From Mesostigma viride (taxonomy: Eukaryota > Streptophyta > Mesostigmatophyceae > Mesostigmatales > Mesostigmataceae), in NCBI GenBank assembly GCA_009746045.1, contig RPFO01000164.1, positions 420,212-484,211 on the forward strand: a stretch of 64,000 nucleotides of DNA. Direction: 5' to 3'. Positions 1 through 10,823 of the stretch are shown here, piece after piece (within the stretch, counting starts at the first letter, position 1; the number at the start of each line of letters is the position of its first letter). A program made the translations under genes and the position numbers. Under the pieces are notes generated by a model, which was given only the letters and a program-made list of their open reading frames with translations, was not told the DNA's origin and did not search any database.

Positions 1-600
1 GGCCACGGTGGCTAGGCCTTCCTACTCTACAAGCTACTACTGCTGTATTCCCCTACTACTATACGCTGGGGTCTCTGGAGGTGCTGGGGCCGCGGGGGTC
101 GCTTGCCAGGGCTTGTGGCCGACGTAGATGGTCGCCCCCTTCCAGTACACCGGCCGGCTTCCCCGCCGCGGTCTGCTGGAGCTGGAGGTAGGTCGGCCAT
201 TAATTACTTCATTAATTAAACTCGTGCTCCCGTTGGGGAGTCACGGAGCACCGAAGTGCTTTTAATCCCTGTGTGTGCACTACAGGAGAAAGGGCAGAGA
301 CCCCCAGTCTCCTTCATGCCAGAGGCATGCCACAGCTGCATTCGGGCGCGCTAGCTAAACGGACACGCTAACGATCCGGCAGTCTGTGGGTGCAATAAGA
401 ACCATGTGAGCATATCATAGCAAGGAGCGTGGGCAAGTAATCTGAACATATAGCCAGGGCGTAGCATGGCTGTACTAGGACTAGGCTAAGGCTATGGCTG
501 GTTGTGTATCGTGCATCGGCGGCACGTGACTAGTGTGTTGGCACAGCTAGACAAACATTCTAGGCATGGCTGCCTTAGCGGCAGTGACGCCAATGGTTAC
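1..600. repeat. Transposon-derived flank with a relative of the piggyBac insertion site
   Basis: No gene is seen. Positions 1-150 match the two flanks of the element at 56,659-58,396: the stretch ending in ctgctgtattcccct lies upstream of that element and the stretch starting gctgggg lies downstream. Here the two are nearly adjacent, separated only by a short ctactatac segment, so this copy looks like a site without the insertion. Positions 204-250 hold a TTAA-rich tract and a segment that recurs at 7558-7613. Positions 535-645 recur at 51,010-51,125. Confidence 0.6.
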
Positions 601-615
601 AAGCTAGGGCTATTG

Positions 616-2032
616 CTATTCTAGCCCGCTGGGGGCGTCCACATCTTGTGGTTGATCATCAGGTCCCCGCCCCTCCATGCAGTACACCTTGGGCTTCTTG
701 GGGTCCTGCTTATGGCGGAGGTATTCCGGCCACAGGTCGCGTCGCTGCTGTTGCTGAGCGGGGGTGAGGTCGTCATCCAGCGTCCAGGTGAGGTCGTGCA
801 ACCGCTTGCGACGAGAGAGGAACCGTTGCTTATCCTCTGAGGGGAAAGGAAGGTGAGCAGGACTGGTGGGGGAGCCGCCTTGTCCCGTGAGTGGCCGGGG
901 AAGGCGGTGGCACCCACGCAATTCTACCTCACCTACCATGCACTGGCCCATGAGGGTAAAAAGCTGGTTCTTGAGCTCGTCAGCAAGGGACTGAGGTTGA
1001 CGTCTCACCTGGCTTCTGGGGGAAGCGACGTAGCACCACTCGGCACTCGCGGCGAGCGCGATCGGTGACCTCCCGTTGCTGGGCCTGCGGTGGTCCTCCA
1101 GCTCCTGGAGCTTCGTGGCGATGGCGTACGTCGGTGGTGGAGGCGGTCGCTGACCGCAGCAGGTCCGCATAGGAGAGCGGCGGGAGGTCACCAGCATCCT
1201 GCCGGGGTGGCTGGGAGGCAATGGTGGCCGTCTGCTCCGCTAGCTTTGGGACCTGTGTGGCCAGGGCCTCGGTGTGGGCGGTGATGGCCTCAAGCTTCTT
1301 CATGAGCACGCCGCACTTGCCCTCCACCTGGTTAAGGCGAGAGACAAGTGCAGCATGCGTTTCCGAAGCCTGCGCCGCGGTGTGTAGCGCCGTGAACTGT
1401 GGTTGTAGCTTGTGGACGACCTTGGTTTCCACGTTGGAGACCCGGGCCTCGACCGTGTTGAGCGTGGTGTTCAGCGAGGTCATCTTCTCGGCCAGCGGCC
1501 AGGTCACGTGCTCCTCCAGCACTGCGCAGATGTCATCCTTGCAGAGGGAGGAAGCCGATGGGGCTGCCGGCTGTGCGGGGGCTGGGGCGTTGAGTGCGTT
1601 GAGTGCTCTGCTGATTTCGCCGAAGCTGCGCTGGTAGTAGCTGGTCAAGATAACCAGGCGTTGGCGGGCTTCTGCAAAGGTGTAGAGCCAGGACGTGTCG
1701 CGGTAGTCGATAGCCGCCCCCTGAGAGGGGGCCCCTCTCGCGACCACAAAGAGCTTCCGCTCCTGTGTGAGGAACTGGAGAACTTCGACGACTTCCTGCG
1801 GCGACAGCTTCTGCCACTCGAGGAGGGAGAACCGTTGGTCGCCGGGCAAGAATAGGCTCCATTTGTGGCGATCGTGACATGGTTTCTTGGGCTCAGGCGA
1901 GGCGCTTGGCGATGGGTCTGCTGGCGGTGGGTTGGCGAGCCCAGGCGGCTGGGCAAGAACGATGGCGAGAGGGTTGGGCTGGGAGCCGGTAAGCTCCTTT
2001 TCCAAACCCCGTTTTGCTTTAGGGGTCGTCAT
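616..2032 (-). pseudogene. LINE ORF1-like protein, copy 1 (one frameshift)
   Basis: This is the nucleic-acid-binding first protein of an L1-like retrotransposon, by resemblance. Reading from 2032, an N-terminal Pro-rich part leads to a heptad-rich middle (around LNTTLNTVEARVSNVETKV) typical of a trimerising coiled coil. The frame breaks near position 990-1000 after the PGETSTS motif. The C-terminal domain continues in another frame to a stop at 616, with the motif TWTLDDDLTPAQQQQRRDLW. The copy at 51,570-52,497 carries the same two motifs in one frame, so a single-base shift explains the break. It lies opposite to the reverse transcriptase at 3526 and so belongs to a different element. Family assignment rests on domain order and the shared C-terminal motif, not on a search. 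Confidence 0.65.
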
Positions 2033-2199
2033 AGCTGCTTGTCACGTGATAACTTTGGCAATACTGCGTTTCAGCCGTAACCGATTACACTGGCGGGTGC
2101 GTTTAAAAAAAGCGCATCGAATGCAAGTGGTCTGACCGAATTTGGGGCTCAGATGCAAAAGATCTGAACTCCGCCGTCAGCCATACCGCCGTCAGCCAT

Positions 2200-3010
2200 T
2201 TTCGTCATCGACGCCAATGCTAAGGTCGGCCATAGCTCCCGTCGCCGTTGTTGCTGCGCCATGGGATCGAGAGTCAAGTCGTCGTCCAAGGTGAAGTGAT
2301 TCTCGAGCCGCTTGCGGCGTCTGAGAAACGAAATCTTGTCCGCCGGGTTCTCAAAGATGAGCAGAAGCAGAAGGGCGCCCCCGCCTTACTCCGCGAGCGG
2401 GGAATTGGCGGTTGGCCTCCAACTTGATCTCACCAATAAGGCCCATGCGGCCAAGGATTTCGCTCTCATGCAATTACAACCTGGGCAAGCTTCGAGGAGT
2501 TCTCACCTGCCACCATGTCGAAGTTCTTGACGATGACGTTAAGGCTGCGCTTGGCGAGCTCGGCCTCCTCGCGGAGGTCGAGCGTCTGCTGCTGGAGCTG
2601 TGCTGCGACGGCGGAGGTGGTGGAGGCGGTGTGTTGCCCAGCATGTCCGCCCAGACGCCCTGGGTGGGAGGAGCATCGCCAGCCGGGCCAGCGGGGGCTG
2701 GCTTGGCGGCAACGTCCTTCACCGCCTGCATGGGCGGTGCATGAGGCCTGCGGTGTTTTGCAGGCCCACTCGATGGCGATGGCGTTATCCTGGAGGCGCT
2801 GGTCGATGTCGCGGAGCTGGGCGGTGATGGCATCGGTGGTGGGGGTGGTGGCAGTGGAGGAGGAGATCGTAGGGTGGAGGTGGCGGTGGAGATGGTGGAG
2901 AGGAGGGGGAGCTCGGCAGCCAGCGTGCTGCCCGGCCATGGCTGCCACATCTGCAGGCTGCAGTGAGGGGGGCCACGTGCTGCGTGAGGGCCTCCTGCTG
3001 AAGGAGTGAG
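2200..3010 (-). pseudogene. LINE ORF1-like protein, copy 2 (multiple frameshifts)
   Basis: A third relative of the ORF1 family, more decayed than the copies at 616-2032 and 51,570-52,497. Minus-strand fragments in different frames hold the same landmarks: a QHVAPLTAA segment near 2960, TLDLREEAELAKRSLNVIVK near 2540, and FTLDDDLT followed by QQQRRREL near 2250. Frameshifts separate these pieces, so no full protein is made. Overlapping plus-strand open frames here are shadows of the GC-rich code. Confidence 0.6.
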
Positions 3011-3525
3011 CGGATGGATCTTGTTATATAGTGAGTGAGGATTTGGTCCGGGTGGTGGTGAGATCGAGGCTTGGGGAGCCAGAGCTCAGTCCTCGATGGA
3101 GCGTCCAATTAAGGAGGGAGAAGAGGGCGTATTGCTGCAGTCTGGGGCGGGGGGCGGGGAGGATATAACATGTAGTCGTATGGGCGCCTAGCTAGCTAGC
3201 TGCATATATGATCGAATGGTAGGCATCGACGTACGAGGCGACCCTCACCTGGTGGAAGAGCCGCCTGCTTGAACAGTTCAGAAAGCAAGGCGTGCGATCC
3301 AAATTGAGCACATGGCCTATGAGGCCGGCGTTCGGGGATAGTGAGCTTGTAAAAAAGCCGGGCTGGCTTGCGTCAAAGTCGAACTCGATCGTCCCAGTTC
3401 GGCTCGGCAGAGCGACTGCGCTTGGGCTCAGGGGATGCTGCGGGCGAGGCGAGCCCGGGGGCCTGGACGACGTGTTTTAATAATAAGATTAATCAAATCA
3501 TAGACACATCATAACATCATGCTCC
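3011..3525. other. Spacer between opposed LINE fragments
   Basis: No gene recognised. The stretch separates minus-strand ORF1 relics from the plus-strand reverse transcriptase. It holds a short GC-rich patch near 3140-3170 and a TA-rich patch from 3478 to 3535 that carries stops in the RT frame, so the RT reading frame cannot extend further upstream. Confidence 0.5.
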
Positions 3526-6369
3526 ATGCACCATATATATTCCATTATTTGCTTGTTTACGCGCTGCGCCCTGCTTTCCCTGGCCCGGATGCATAGTCAC
3601 CCTCTCGACGAACTCGGCCACAAGCTGTTTCTCGTCACCCCCCGGCTCCTCTTAGCGCCGTTGGAGCGGGGCGTGCGTGGCGTACAGGGTGCGGTCATCG
3701 CTCGCTGCCGGCGGTTCCTCCTCGGGGATTGGGAAGGGCTGTGGGCGCTGCAGCCTCCGGCCTCCACCCGGGTGTCGGGGGCCGCCTCCTTTGCCCGGGT
3801 GGAAGCTGACGTCATGCGGTTGGTGAAGGTAGGTGAATTGAGCCGGGCCATGCAAAAGCTTGAACTGACCGCGTTGGCTCCCTCCACTCCCCCGCCCCTG
3901 CAGGCTTTGCGCGACCTTCACCCCGACGAACCGGCCTTTGCGGTGCCCGCCCCGGCCACCCCCCCGCCCCCGCCTATTGTCCTGGACCTGGACATCTTCA
4001 CGGCTGTGCTGAAGGATCTGCCGAACGCCTCCTCCACCGGCCCCTCAGGCTGGCGCTACGAGCACCTCTCCGTGATGGCGGGCCATGGCGGGGCGACCGC
4101 ACTCTTTGAGGCTGCCGCCGACTTGGCCGCGGGGTCCCTGGCCCCCGCGGCGCGCCCTTGGCTGGCTGGGGCACGCCTCATTGCCCTCCTGAAAGACGAC
4201 GTCCCCCCGCCTGCTGGCCGCGTTCGTCCCATTGCTTGCGGCGAGGTCCTACGCAAGCTGGTGAGTAAGGTCATTTGTCGCCAAAAGGCCCCCGAGTTTC
4301 GCGCCTACTTCTGCCCCAACCGGAGTGATACTGAGGAGTCCGTCGCGGCCCAGCTTGGCGTCGCCACCAAAGGGGGCAGCGACATCATCGTGCACACAGT
4401 TCAGGCCTACCTCGAGACGCATCCGACCCATGTGGCGCTGAAGGTGGATTGCCACAATGCGTTCAATGCTGTCACCAAGGCTAGCATCTTTGAGGCCGTC
4501 GGCGAGGCGTTCCCTGACCTTCTTGCGTGGACAGCAGCCTGCTACGGCGAACCCACTCAACTCTCCTTCCTCATGGAGGATGGGACGTTCGCCGACATCG
4601 CTTCCCGCACGGGAACCCAGCAAGGTGACCCCCTCGGCCCCTTTTACCTGTCTGCCCCGCTGCACAAGGCTCTCCAAGGTGTCCACGCTGCGCACCCGGA
4701 TGTCGTGCTCCTCGCCTATATGGACGATATCCATGCCCTTGGCCCGGCCGACGCTGTGGTTGCCGCCCTGGCTGCCCTTGAAGTGGCCATGGCGGCCATC
4801 AACCTTCGGCTCACCCTCCCCAAGTGTGCAGTCTTTTCGCCCCAGGGGGACTGCTCTGGCTTCCCCGCGGCTATCCCGGGGGCATTGGCGCGGGCGCGTG
4901 GTTTCTCGTGCCTGGGCGTCCCTGTGGGTGACCCTGACTACGTCGAAGAGGAGCTCCGGGCCACCGTGGAACAGCGCACCCATGTCCTCGAGACTTGGGC
5001 GCGCCTCAAGGACCCCCAGACCAAAGGGCTCCTCCTGTGGTTTTGCGCCCACCCGCGGGTGGTTCACTGGCTCCGTGGCGCTCCCCCCCACTTGGTGCGG
5101 CTTGCCGCGGAAGGCCATGACGAGCGCATTCAGGCCGCCTTGCAGGTGCTCCTCCCCGGCCCTAGCCTGCCAGCTCACTCCATGCGCTTGGCCACCCTCC
5201 CCTGCCGCATGGGCGGGTGTGGGCTCACCCGCGCCGCCCGCCTCGCCCCCGCCGCCTTCCTTGGCTCTGTTGCTCAGGCCTGGGCGGAGATCCGCCGGTT
5301 GGTCCCCAGCGCCGTCAGCGCCATTCCCGACTTGGTCACCCCATCCCCCTTCCCCTTTGTGCAGGCTGTGCAGGATTCTTACCTCGGGATCCAGCAGGCT
5401 TGCGACCTCGTCCGCCCCGCTCAGGCCGTCCACCGTCGCCTGCCCCGGGGCACGCCCGGCGTGTCCACTGTCGTCAGTCCTAGTGTCTTCCCTGCCTGCG
5501 TTCATGAAAAACAACAAAAGACCTACGCGGGTATACTACACTGTGCCGACTGGATGGGTCTGCATGCGAGCTTGAACGATCAGGGGAAGGCTTGGCTTCA
5601 CTCCGTTTCCCTTGAGGGGAGCGTGGGGTCCGCATTCCTGCGCGCCCTCCCCATGAGCCCTTTGTTCACACTGGTTCCGGCCCTTTACGCCATCGCTCTC
5701 CGCCACCAGCTCTTTGCCCCGCAACCTCTCATCACGGCGGGTGCGTCCTGCGGCAGCTGCGGGCTTGCTCTGGATACTACTGGGACGCACTACATCGCGT
5801 GCATGGGTGGCCAGCAGAACCAGAACTGGTTCCTCTATCTCCATACCGCTCTCCTCCGGGTGGTGTGTGCCATGGTTCGGTCGGTCTTTCCCCACTCCAC
5901 CATCAAGTGCGAGGACGCGGATGGGGCCGCCCTCTACTCACCCAACCACCGCCCCGACATTACCGTGCTTGACTACGACGGGCAGGGTTGCCACCTGCTC
6001 ATCGATGTCTCCGTGGCTCGGCCGCTTTCCGGTCGCCACATCCTCCGGGCGGCTGTGGATGCCGGCGCTGCTGCCGCTGTGGCTGAGCGCGACAAGTTTG
6101 CCTCCTACGGCAATGTGGGGCCCCACCGGGTCATCCCCTTTGTCCTTGAGGAGTTCGGGGCCATGGGCCCCAAGACAGCGGAGTTTTTCCACGAGTGCTG
6201 CCAGCGCCGTGAAGACCGCCTCGACCTCGAGGGTCAGACCGCCCCGTGGTCGGCCCGCACGTGGTCCTCGTATTGGCGGCAGCGTCTGTCACTCGCCCTC
6301 ACTCGCACCGTGGCTGATGTGTTATTCCGCCGCACCCGGGCCGACTTTGTCGCGACCCATGCGGTCTAG
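3526..6369 (+). CDS. Non-LTR retrotransposon reverse transcriptase with restriction-like endonuclease
   Basis: An intact 947-codon frame encoding the polymerase of a non-LTR retrotransposon. Visible in order: an RT fingers motif GPSGWRYEHL (about residue 180), RPIACGEVLRKL (about 236), catalytic motif A LKVDCHNAFN (about 305), motif B QQGDPLGPF (about 365) and motif C AYMDD (residues 397-401). A Cys/His cluster CGSCGL...THYIAC lies near residue 741. A PD-(D/E)XK-like pattern, RPDITVLDY then LLIDVSV, lies near residues 809-830. RT, then CCHC, then restriction-like endonuclease is the order known from R2/NeSL-type elements, which nick a target and copy RNA into it. No N-terminal zinc-finger or Myb region is seen, so the element may be 5' truncated. 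Translation might start at the first ATG (3526) or at 3589. The absence of any stop over 2.8 kb suggests a recent copy or selection. The exact clade is not resolved. Confidence 0.85.
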   Translation: MHHIYSIICLFTRCALLSLARMHSHPLDELGHKLFLVTPRLLLAPLERGVRGVQGAVIARCRRFLLGDWEGLWALQPPASTRVSGAASFARVEADVMRLVKVGELSRAMQKLELTALAPSTPPPLQALRDLHPDEPAFAVPAPATPPPPPIVLDLDIFTAVLKDLPNASSTGPSGWRYEHLSVMAGHGGATALFEAAADLAAGSLAPAARPWLAGARLIALLKDDVPPPAGRVRPIACGEVLRKLVSKVICRQKAPEFRAYFCPNRSDTEESVAAQLGVATKGGSDIIVHTVQAYLETHPTHVALKVDCHNAFNAVTKASIFEAVGEAFPDLLAWTAACYGEPTQLSFLMEDGTFADIASRTGTQQGDPLGPFYLSAPLHKALQGVHAAHPDVVLLAYMDDIHALGPADAVVAALAALEVAMAAINLRLTLPKCAVFSPQGDCSGFPAAIPGALARARGFSCLGVPVGDPDYVEEELRATVEQRTHVLETWARLKDPQTKGLLLWFCAHPRVVHWLRGAPPHLVRLAAEGHDERIQAALQVLLPGPSLPAHSMRLATLPCRMGGCGLTRAARLAPAAFLGSVAQAWAEIRRLVPSAVSAIPDLVTPSPFPFVQAVQDSYLGIQQACDLVRPAQAVHRRLPRGTPGVSTVVSPSVFPACVHEKQQKTYAGILHCADWMGLHASLNDQGKAWLHSVSLEGSVGSAFLRALPMSPLFTLVPALYAIALRHQLFAPQPLITAGASCGSCGLALDTTGTHYIACMGGQQNQNWFLYLHTALLRVVCAMVRSVFPHSTIKCEDADGAALYSPNHRPDITVLDYDGQGCHLLIDVSVARPLSGRHILRAAVDAGAAAAVAERDKFASYGNVGPHRVIPFVLEEFGAMGPKTAEFFHECCQRREDRLDLEGQTAPWSARTWSSYWRQRLSLALTRTVADVLFRRTRADFVATHAV

Positions 6370-7557
6370 ATCCCTTCCAGGCCTGCATGGTGGGCCGGCA
6401 GCGCTGTTGCTGCGTGTAGTTTTGTGATGTATAGTTAGTTGTACCTTGTGCCGCTGGCGTGATCCTTGGATGTCTGTGTCAGATTACTATTAATTTCTTC
6501 AGGGTTATTCTCCCAGTTATCGGGTTTTTCCTTATGTTGCATGCCTATCTCACCTCCGTAATCTATCATTCTCAATGAATATATATTCCAAAAATATTAC
6601 AGGTGGGGGGACATGCAGCCCCAATTTTTCAGGTCATTCTGACAAGCGGCAGCTCTAGTTGATGGATTTCCTAGGTAGCCACCTGTGACGAAGCTAAGGG
6701 AGGTTTTTTAGTGTATCTTACCACACGAACACCCCTTTATCCATGCAAACCTGATGCAAAAACTGACCAAACCACATGCTGCCAACCTCTGCACATATGG
6801 TACCTCCTATGTTCTTAAGGTTTGACGCCATTCTGACAACAACTGCCCATGCAGCTGTTGCAACCATTCCAAGATGGCCATGACCCACGAAGACGCTATA
6901 CAAACAAGGAGCTAGATTTTAGTTACCACCATCTGGCCACATTAGAATCTCCTTCTTCATCAAAGACCTCTGCAAACTGATCAAGCGCATATAGTTAACT
7001 CTTGCATGCTGACAACTACACATGCTCAAGGTTGAGGGTCATTGTGACACGAACTGCTCTCATTAAGTTGATGGGTTTCCTTTATGGCCACCTGACAAGG
7101 CGCTAAGGACCACTCAGTCAGCAGATTGACACAATGACACTTCATATGCCATCCAACATGCACCAAAAACAAGCTGAATATGTTTAGAAAGTACAATGGG
7201 GTGGCCACGCACCTCGATCATACATACGCCTTCACCGCCCCTCAACAAGCATTATTGGCCAGCCTAGTTGCAACTTAGTATCTATGTGCATAGCAATATC
7301 AATGGTAGCACCAACATGCCTAACCAGCATTTTCTATGTTTCTCCCAGGTTATCGAGTGGAGGGTTGATTCCAGCCAAGCTAATCAACACATGACAACGC
7401 CTCCGGCCTAAATTAACTGCCCTACAGTATACCCGCCATGGGCACCAGACAGGGAGTATGGATGGCGAGAAACCAAGGAGATCATGGTATATGCATAGCT
7501 TGCATGCAGTCAACCATGTCAACCATGGTTGGCTCAGCACCTTGTAGTCTTGTCACA
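6370..7557. other. 3' flank of the RT element; no gene seen
   Basis: No convincing gene. AT content rises after the RT stop. Two diverged direct repeats are visible, each with a GTCATT..GACA segment followed by GATGG(A/G)TTTCCT and GCCACCTG: about 6640-6700 and 7035-7105. The short minus-strand open frames show no recognisable motif. Confidence 0.4.
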
Positions 7558-7645
7558 TCATCATTAATTAATTAATTAATTAGACTCGTGCTCCCGTTGG
7601 GGAGTCACGGAGCATTAACCCCGATGGATGGATGGATGGATGGGT
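7558..7645. repeat. TTAA tract, shared segment and GGAT microsatellite
   Basis: An ATTA/TTAA microsatellite is followed by the segment ctcccgttggggagtcacgg, which also follows a TTAA-rich tract near 204-250 and appears inverted near 10,960. A GATG tetranucleotide run follows at 7623-7642. Confidence 0.7.
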
Positions 7646-7710
7646 GCAAACATTCCTACCGGTCTAATCTATCTACATTGGCTACATACTACATCTATCG
7701 AACAGCATTC

Positions 7711-8189
7711 CACTACAATACGGTTCGTAGGAGACGCGAAATGAGTGAGAATGTTACCCGAGCGGTAACGAGGATTCGCACCGTTGATTTTAACATATGT
7801 TTCTTTTTTTGCGCCATTTGGCGAGCATCGACTGGAGCCTGAACCTAGCGGGGGGAATCGTGCGGGGGAATCTTGCGGGGGAATCTTGCGGGGAAAAATT
7901 CCGAACGTGAATTTAGCGAAGTCCTACTACACTTTGCTTGGTACACGGTACTACAGTTTCGTCACTGAAAATTTTCTGTAGTTGCGTTGGTGTTTCGTAC
8001 GTTCCGCTGAAATTTTCATGTTCAGTGCCCAGATCACAATTTGATCCGGGCGCAAAATGATTGGCTGTACGGTACGAACCAAAAACGAAATTTTAGTATC
8101 TAAGTTCCGCAGCGCTTGCTGAATTTGCCCCGGAAGCCCGGCGGCACTTTCCCCGCTGAAAAAGGTGTCCGCGGAAGCGTATTGTAGTG
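7711..8189 (+). mobile_element. CACTA-type MITE, copy 1, with 3-bp target duplication
   Basis: The 479-bp element has perfect 12-bp terminal inverted repeats, CACTACAATACG at the left and CGTATTGTAGTG at the right. It is flanked on both sides by TTC (7708-7710 and 8190-8192). CACTA termini with a 3-bp duplication are the hallmark of the CACTA/EnSpm superfamily. No transposase is encoded, so it is non-autonomous. A nearly identical copy in the opposite orientation lies at 61,276-61,755. Short open frames inside it are in both copies and show no motif. Confidence 0.85.
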
Positions 8190-8269
8190 TTCTAGCTACA
8201 ACATCTATCTAGGCAGCCGCACGTTGCCCTAGGGGGAGCTATCTGGCGTGCCTCCCGCGGGATTGCACA

Positions 8270-8790
8270 CGCGGGCGCTTCCCCACTGGGGGGGGCTCGT
8301 TGTCCTCTATGACCTGGGCCCACTTGGCCTTGTCCATCATCTTCTTCCAAATCACAGAGAGGCCTAGGCCCCCCATGTCCTCTACTAGCTGTTCTTTGAA
8401 GGTGCGGGCCTTGCGGCGTCTAACATCACTGGGCCCAGCCCACGTCAGGAGGTGCCGGCCAGGCTGGGCTGGTCGCAGTCCTGCGGGGGGGCCACGTGAG
8501 GTGTCTACCTGGTTGGTGCGAGCTAGGCCGCCCTACTAGCTGCAGGCGGCGTTGCTTAATGGTGCTGGTGATATAGGGCATGCCCTGGTACAGTACAGGT
8601 CCTCATTGCGGACATGAGCAGCATATCCTACTCTGAAAATGGCACGCAGCATGCTGGTGACCGCGCCGTCCAGCTTGCGGGCCAGGTCGGCGGTGAGGGT
8701 CCACGTCTCGGCGCCATACGTGAGAACAGGAAGGACGAGGACCTTGAACAGGTCCTGTTTCTCGATCTTGATCACATCATCATAACAAGG
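8270..8790 (-). pseudogene. LINE ORF2 C-terminal fragment
   Basis: The minus strand encodes KIEKQDLFKVLVLPVLTYGA, then ETWTLTADLARKLDGAVTSM, the post-RT region of L1-like ORF2 proteins. Downstream it continues as FKEQLVEDMGGLGLSVIW with frameshifts. The same sequence occurs on the plus strand at 55,600-56,170. The RT core is absent here, so this is a truncated relic. Confidence 0.7.
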
Positions 8791-9204
8791 GAAAGCTCAA
8801 TAAACCAATAGTGGCAGCTATCTACATGCAGTCACACAAATGCAATATCTCCATATGACCATCACCATAACACCTCCATCCCTGCACGATAAAATGCAAA
8901 GAAACCATTCGCGGCCCTTCAGCGCATGAGCGCTGTGATGCCGCTGCGAAGAGAGGGTGCGCCACTCTCACACAATCAAGAAGCGTCCATGAGCACAACA
9001 TCCTTGCCAGAACACGTTTCATGAAATGCCTTAATAATAAGCCTTCCCGAAAAGCTATAGGCTGCGACTGAAGCTGCCGACCATGCAACGAAAATAATGT
9101 TAAGCTGCCAGGTATTCGACAACATTATAACGGTAAGCAACGGCGAGCTAGCGGGCGGAAACTTCCCAAAAAGAACGCAAAAAACTTCGAACGATGAGCT
9201 CGTA
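8791..9204. other. No gene seen
   Basis: A stretch between two oppositely oriented LINE fragments. A minus-strand open frame at 8822-9088 has no recognisable motif. Nothing else is seen. Confidence 0.4.
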
Positions 9205-10090
9205 GAAGAAACATGATAGCAGATAACATTGCTGGGATAGCCCCACCCACACTCCTCTTGCTGGACGGCAGCCCCGTCCCCCCGGCGACTCGCTTCAAGC
9301 TACTTGGCAGCTGGCTTCCCTCCACGGCAGATCGACGACATCAACACCCGCAGGCCTTGGCCAGGCCTGGGCTGCCCTCCGCCGCCTCGACAGGTTCTGG
9401 ACCTGCCGCTACCTGAGTGAGCGACGCAAGCGCGCATTCTGTTCAAGGCCCTTGTCCTCAGCATCCTCCTTTGCGGTTGCGAGGCGTGGACCCAGGCTGG
9501 ACCACGGGCGCTGAGCCAGCAGCTTGACGGCACCGTCACTAGAATGCTCCGTCATATCCTCGATCGGCGTCCGCTACCAAGAACGCCGCACCCGGGCCGA
9601 GCTCTACATACTGCGAGCTCCCTCTTGTCACCCATACCATCCGACACCGCCGCCTCCTCTTTCCCGGCCATCTTGCCCGCACAGACCAGGTGAATACCGA
9701 TGTGGGCCCTGCCGGGGGGCTTAAGATGGGCCAACCAGGTAGACCGTACCTCCTCCTATGGCAGGGTCCCCTTGTCCCCCACTGGCAAACTTGCGCGCGC
9801 CCGGCACCGGCGCGGCGCGACCTGGACCTATGTGACACAACTGCTTGAAGATGCAGGGCTTCTGGGACTATCCGTACTCCGCGCCCGCATGATTTACAAG
9901 GAGAAATGGGCTGCCATCTGCGATAAGCACCTTCCTGAGGGGTATGCTCCTGTTTTCTCCCCACGGGCCCCGCGGCCCGTTGCTAGCCAGGGTAGAAGTC
10001 CGCAGGTGGAGGTTATTGGCCCTGAGGATAGCCGCTACACTACCACCTCGTCTGCCATTACAGTAGAGGACAGCGCTCGGATGAGGATTA
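9205..10090 (+). pseudogene. LINE ORF2 C-terminal fragment, second family
   Basis: The plus strand reads LLLDGSPVPPATRFKLLGSW, the typical segment downstream of the RT catalytic motif in LINE ORF2. Frame-shifted pieces follow with an LSERRKR-like motif, LDGTVTRMLRH and VRYQERRTRAEL. The tail (9700-10,090) holds DAGLLGLSVLRARMIYKEKW. Several shifts interrupt it. It differs in sequence from the fragment at 8270-8790, so two LINE families are represented. Confidence 0.6.
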
Positions 10091-10112
10091 CATCCCCATC
10101 TAGTGCTTATTA

Positions 10113-10823
10113 ATGGTTGGGGAACTGAATGATGCAGACGATATTTGTTTAAACTTTCGTGTAATTATTTTTTCTAATGAGATTAGCATAGTACTCCGCG
10201 GCATGCCTTTGCACATGACACACAAGTACTTACTTACAGATAACATTCGCGACAAATCTGTACCTTGCCCTCGTAAATCCCTCGCCCATGCAGGCGCGCA
10301 ACAACAGCCGTTCAAGATGATTTCCATGGACTGGTCAGACACGCACTGCGCAGGCCTGAACAATTATTTACGGAGAATGGCCGAAAATGTGGCATGCAAA
10401 ATGCACCCGCTCGGTTTAGAACTTGATGCTACCGATATTAATGCCTACTTCACGGTCACAACAACCGGGCCGAAACCGCGATCTTTCTGCCGCTATCGTG
10501 AATTCAGTATTTCATTCCGCGCGACTAAAAAATTCAGATTACCCCCCATGCCGATGGCATATAAAAACAACAGCGATATTGTAAACCAGCTCATTTCCGC
10601 CACAAACCAACATCATAAAATCATCGTCTTTAACATTCGAGTAAATATTTTGCATTTCGCTTGCCCTATTGTGTTAATTTCGCCTGAACACAGTCACCAT
10701 GGCCACTTCCGCAAGGGGTGCGCGCACCGTGCACCCACTTTTCACGGTACCGGCGGACGGTACCTCGGACGGTGCCGCGAATTTTGCGGCGCCAAAAAAT
10801 TCGGGCATGTCCTGTCGTCGTGA
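10113..10823 (+). CDS. Unrecognised 236-codon open frame with a decayed relative at 48 kb
   Basis: The function is not recognised. The frame is less GC-rich than its surroundings. It includes MDWSDTHCAGLNNYLRRMAE near the middle. A diverged homologous stretch lies inverted at about 48,259-48,800, where one frame reads HRAGLMLSYRKMTGKV before stops appear. Both end at the same GC-rich palindromic repeat (10,697-10,805 and 48,156-48,258). The paired copies suggest a repeat family that once coded for a protein. The last part of the frame runs through the palindromic repeat and is doubtful. Confidence 0.3.
   Translation: MVGELNDADDICLNFRVIIFSNEISIVLRGMPLHMTHKYLLTDNIRDKSVPCPRKSLAHAGAQQQPFKMISMDWSDTHCAGLNNYLRRMAENVACKMHPLGLELDATDINAYFTVTTTGPKPRSFCRYREFSISFRATKKFRLPPMPMAYKNNSDIVNQLISATNQHHKIIVFNIRVNILHFACPIVLISPEHSHHGHFRKGCAHRAPTFHGTGGRYLGRCREFCGAKKFGHVLSS
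10697..10805 (+). repeat. GC-rich palindromic dispersed repeat, copy 1
   Basis: It begins ccatggccacttccgcaagg and ends in a stem of CGAATTTT...AAAAAATTCG around a gcggcgcc centre. The reverse complement of nearly the same sequence lies at 48,156-48,258. Several GGTACC/GGTACG steps inside make it partly self-complementary. Confidence 0.7.

Noticed and set aside
4249-5517. 422-codon minus-strand frame within the RT gene
   Set aside because: It has no motif and lies opposite a frame with full RT motifs. It is a codon-bias shadow.
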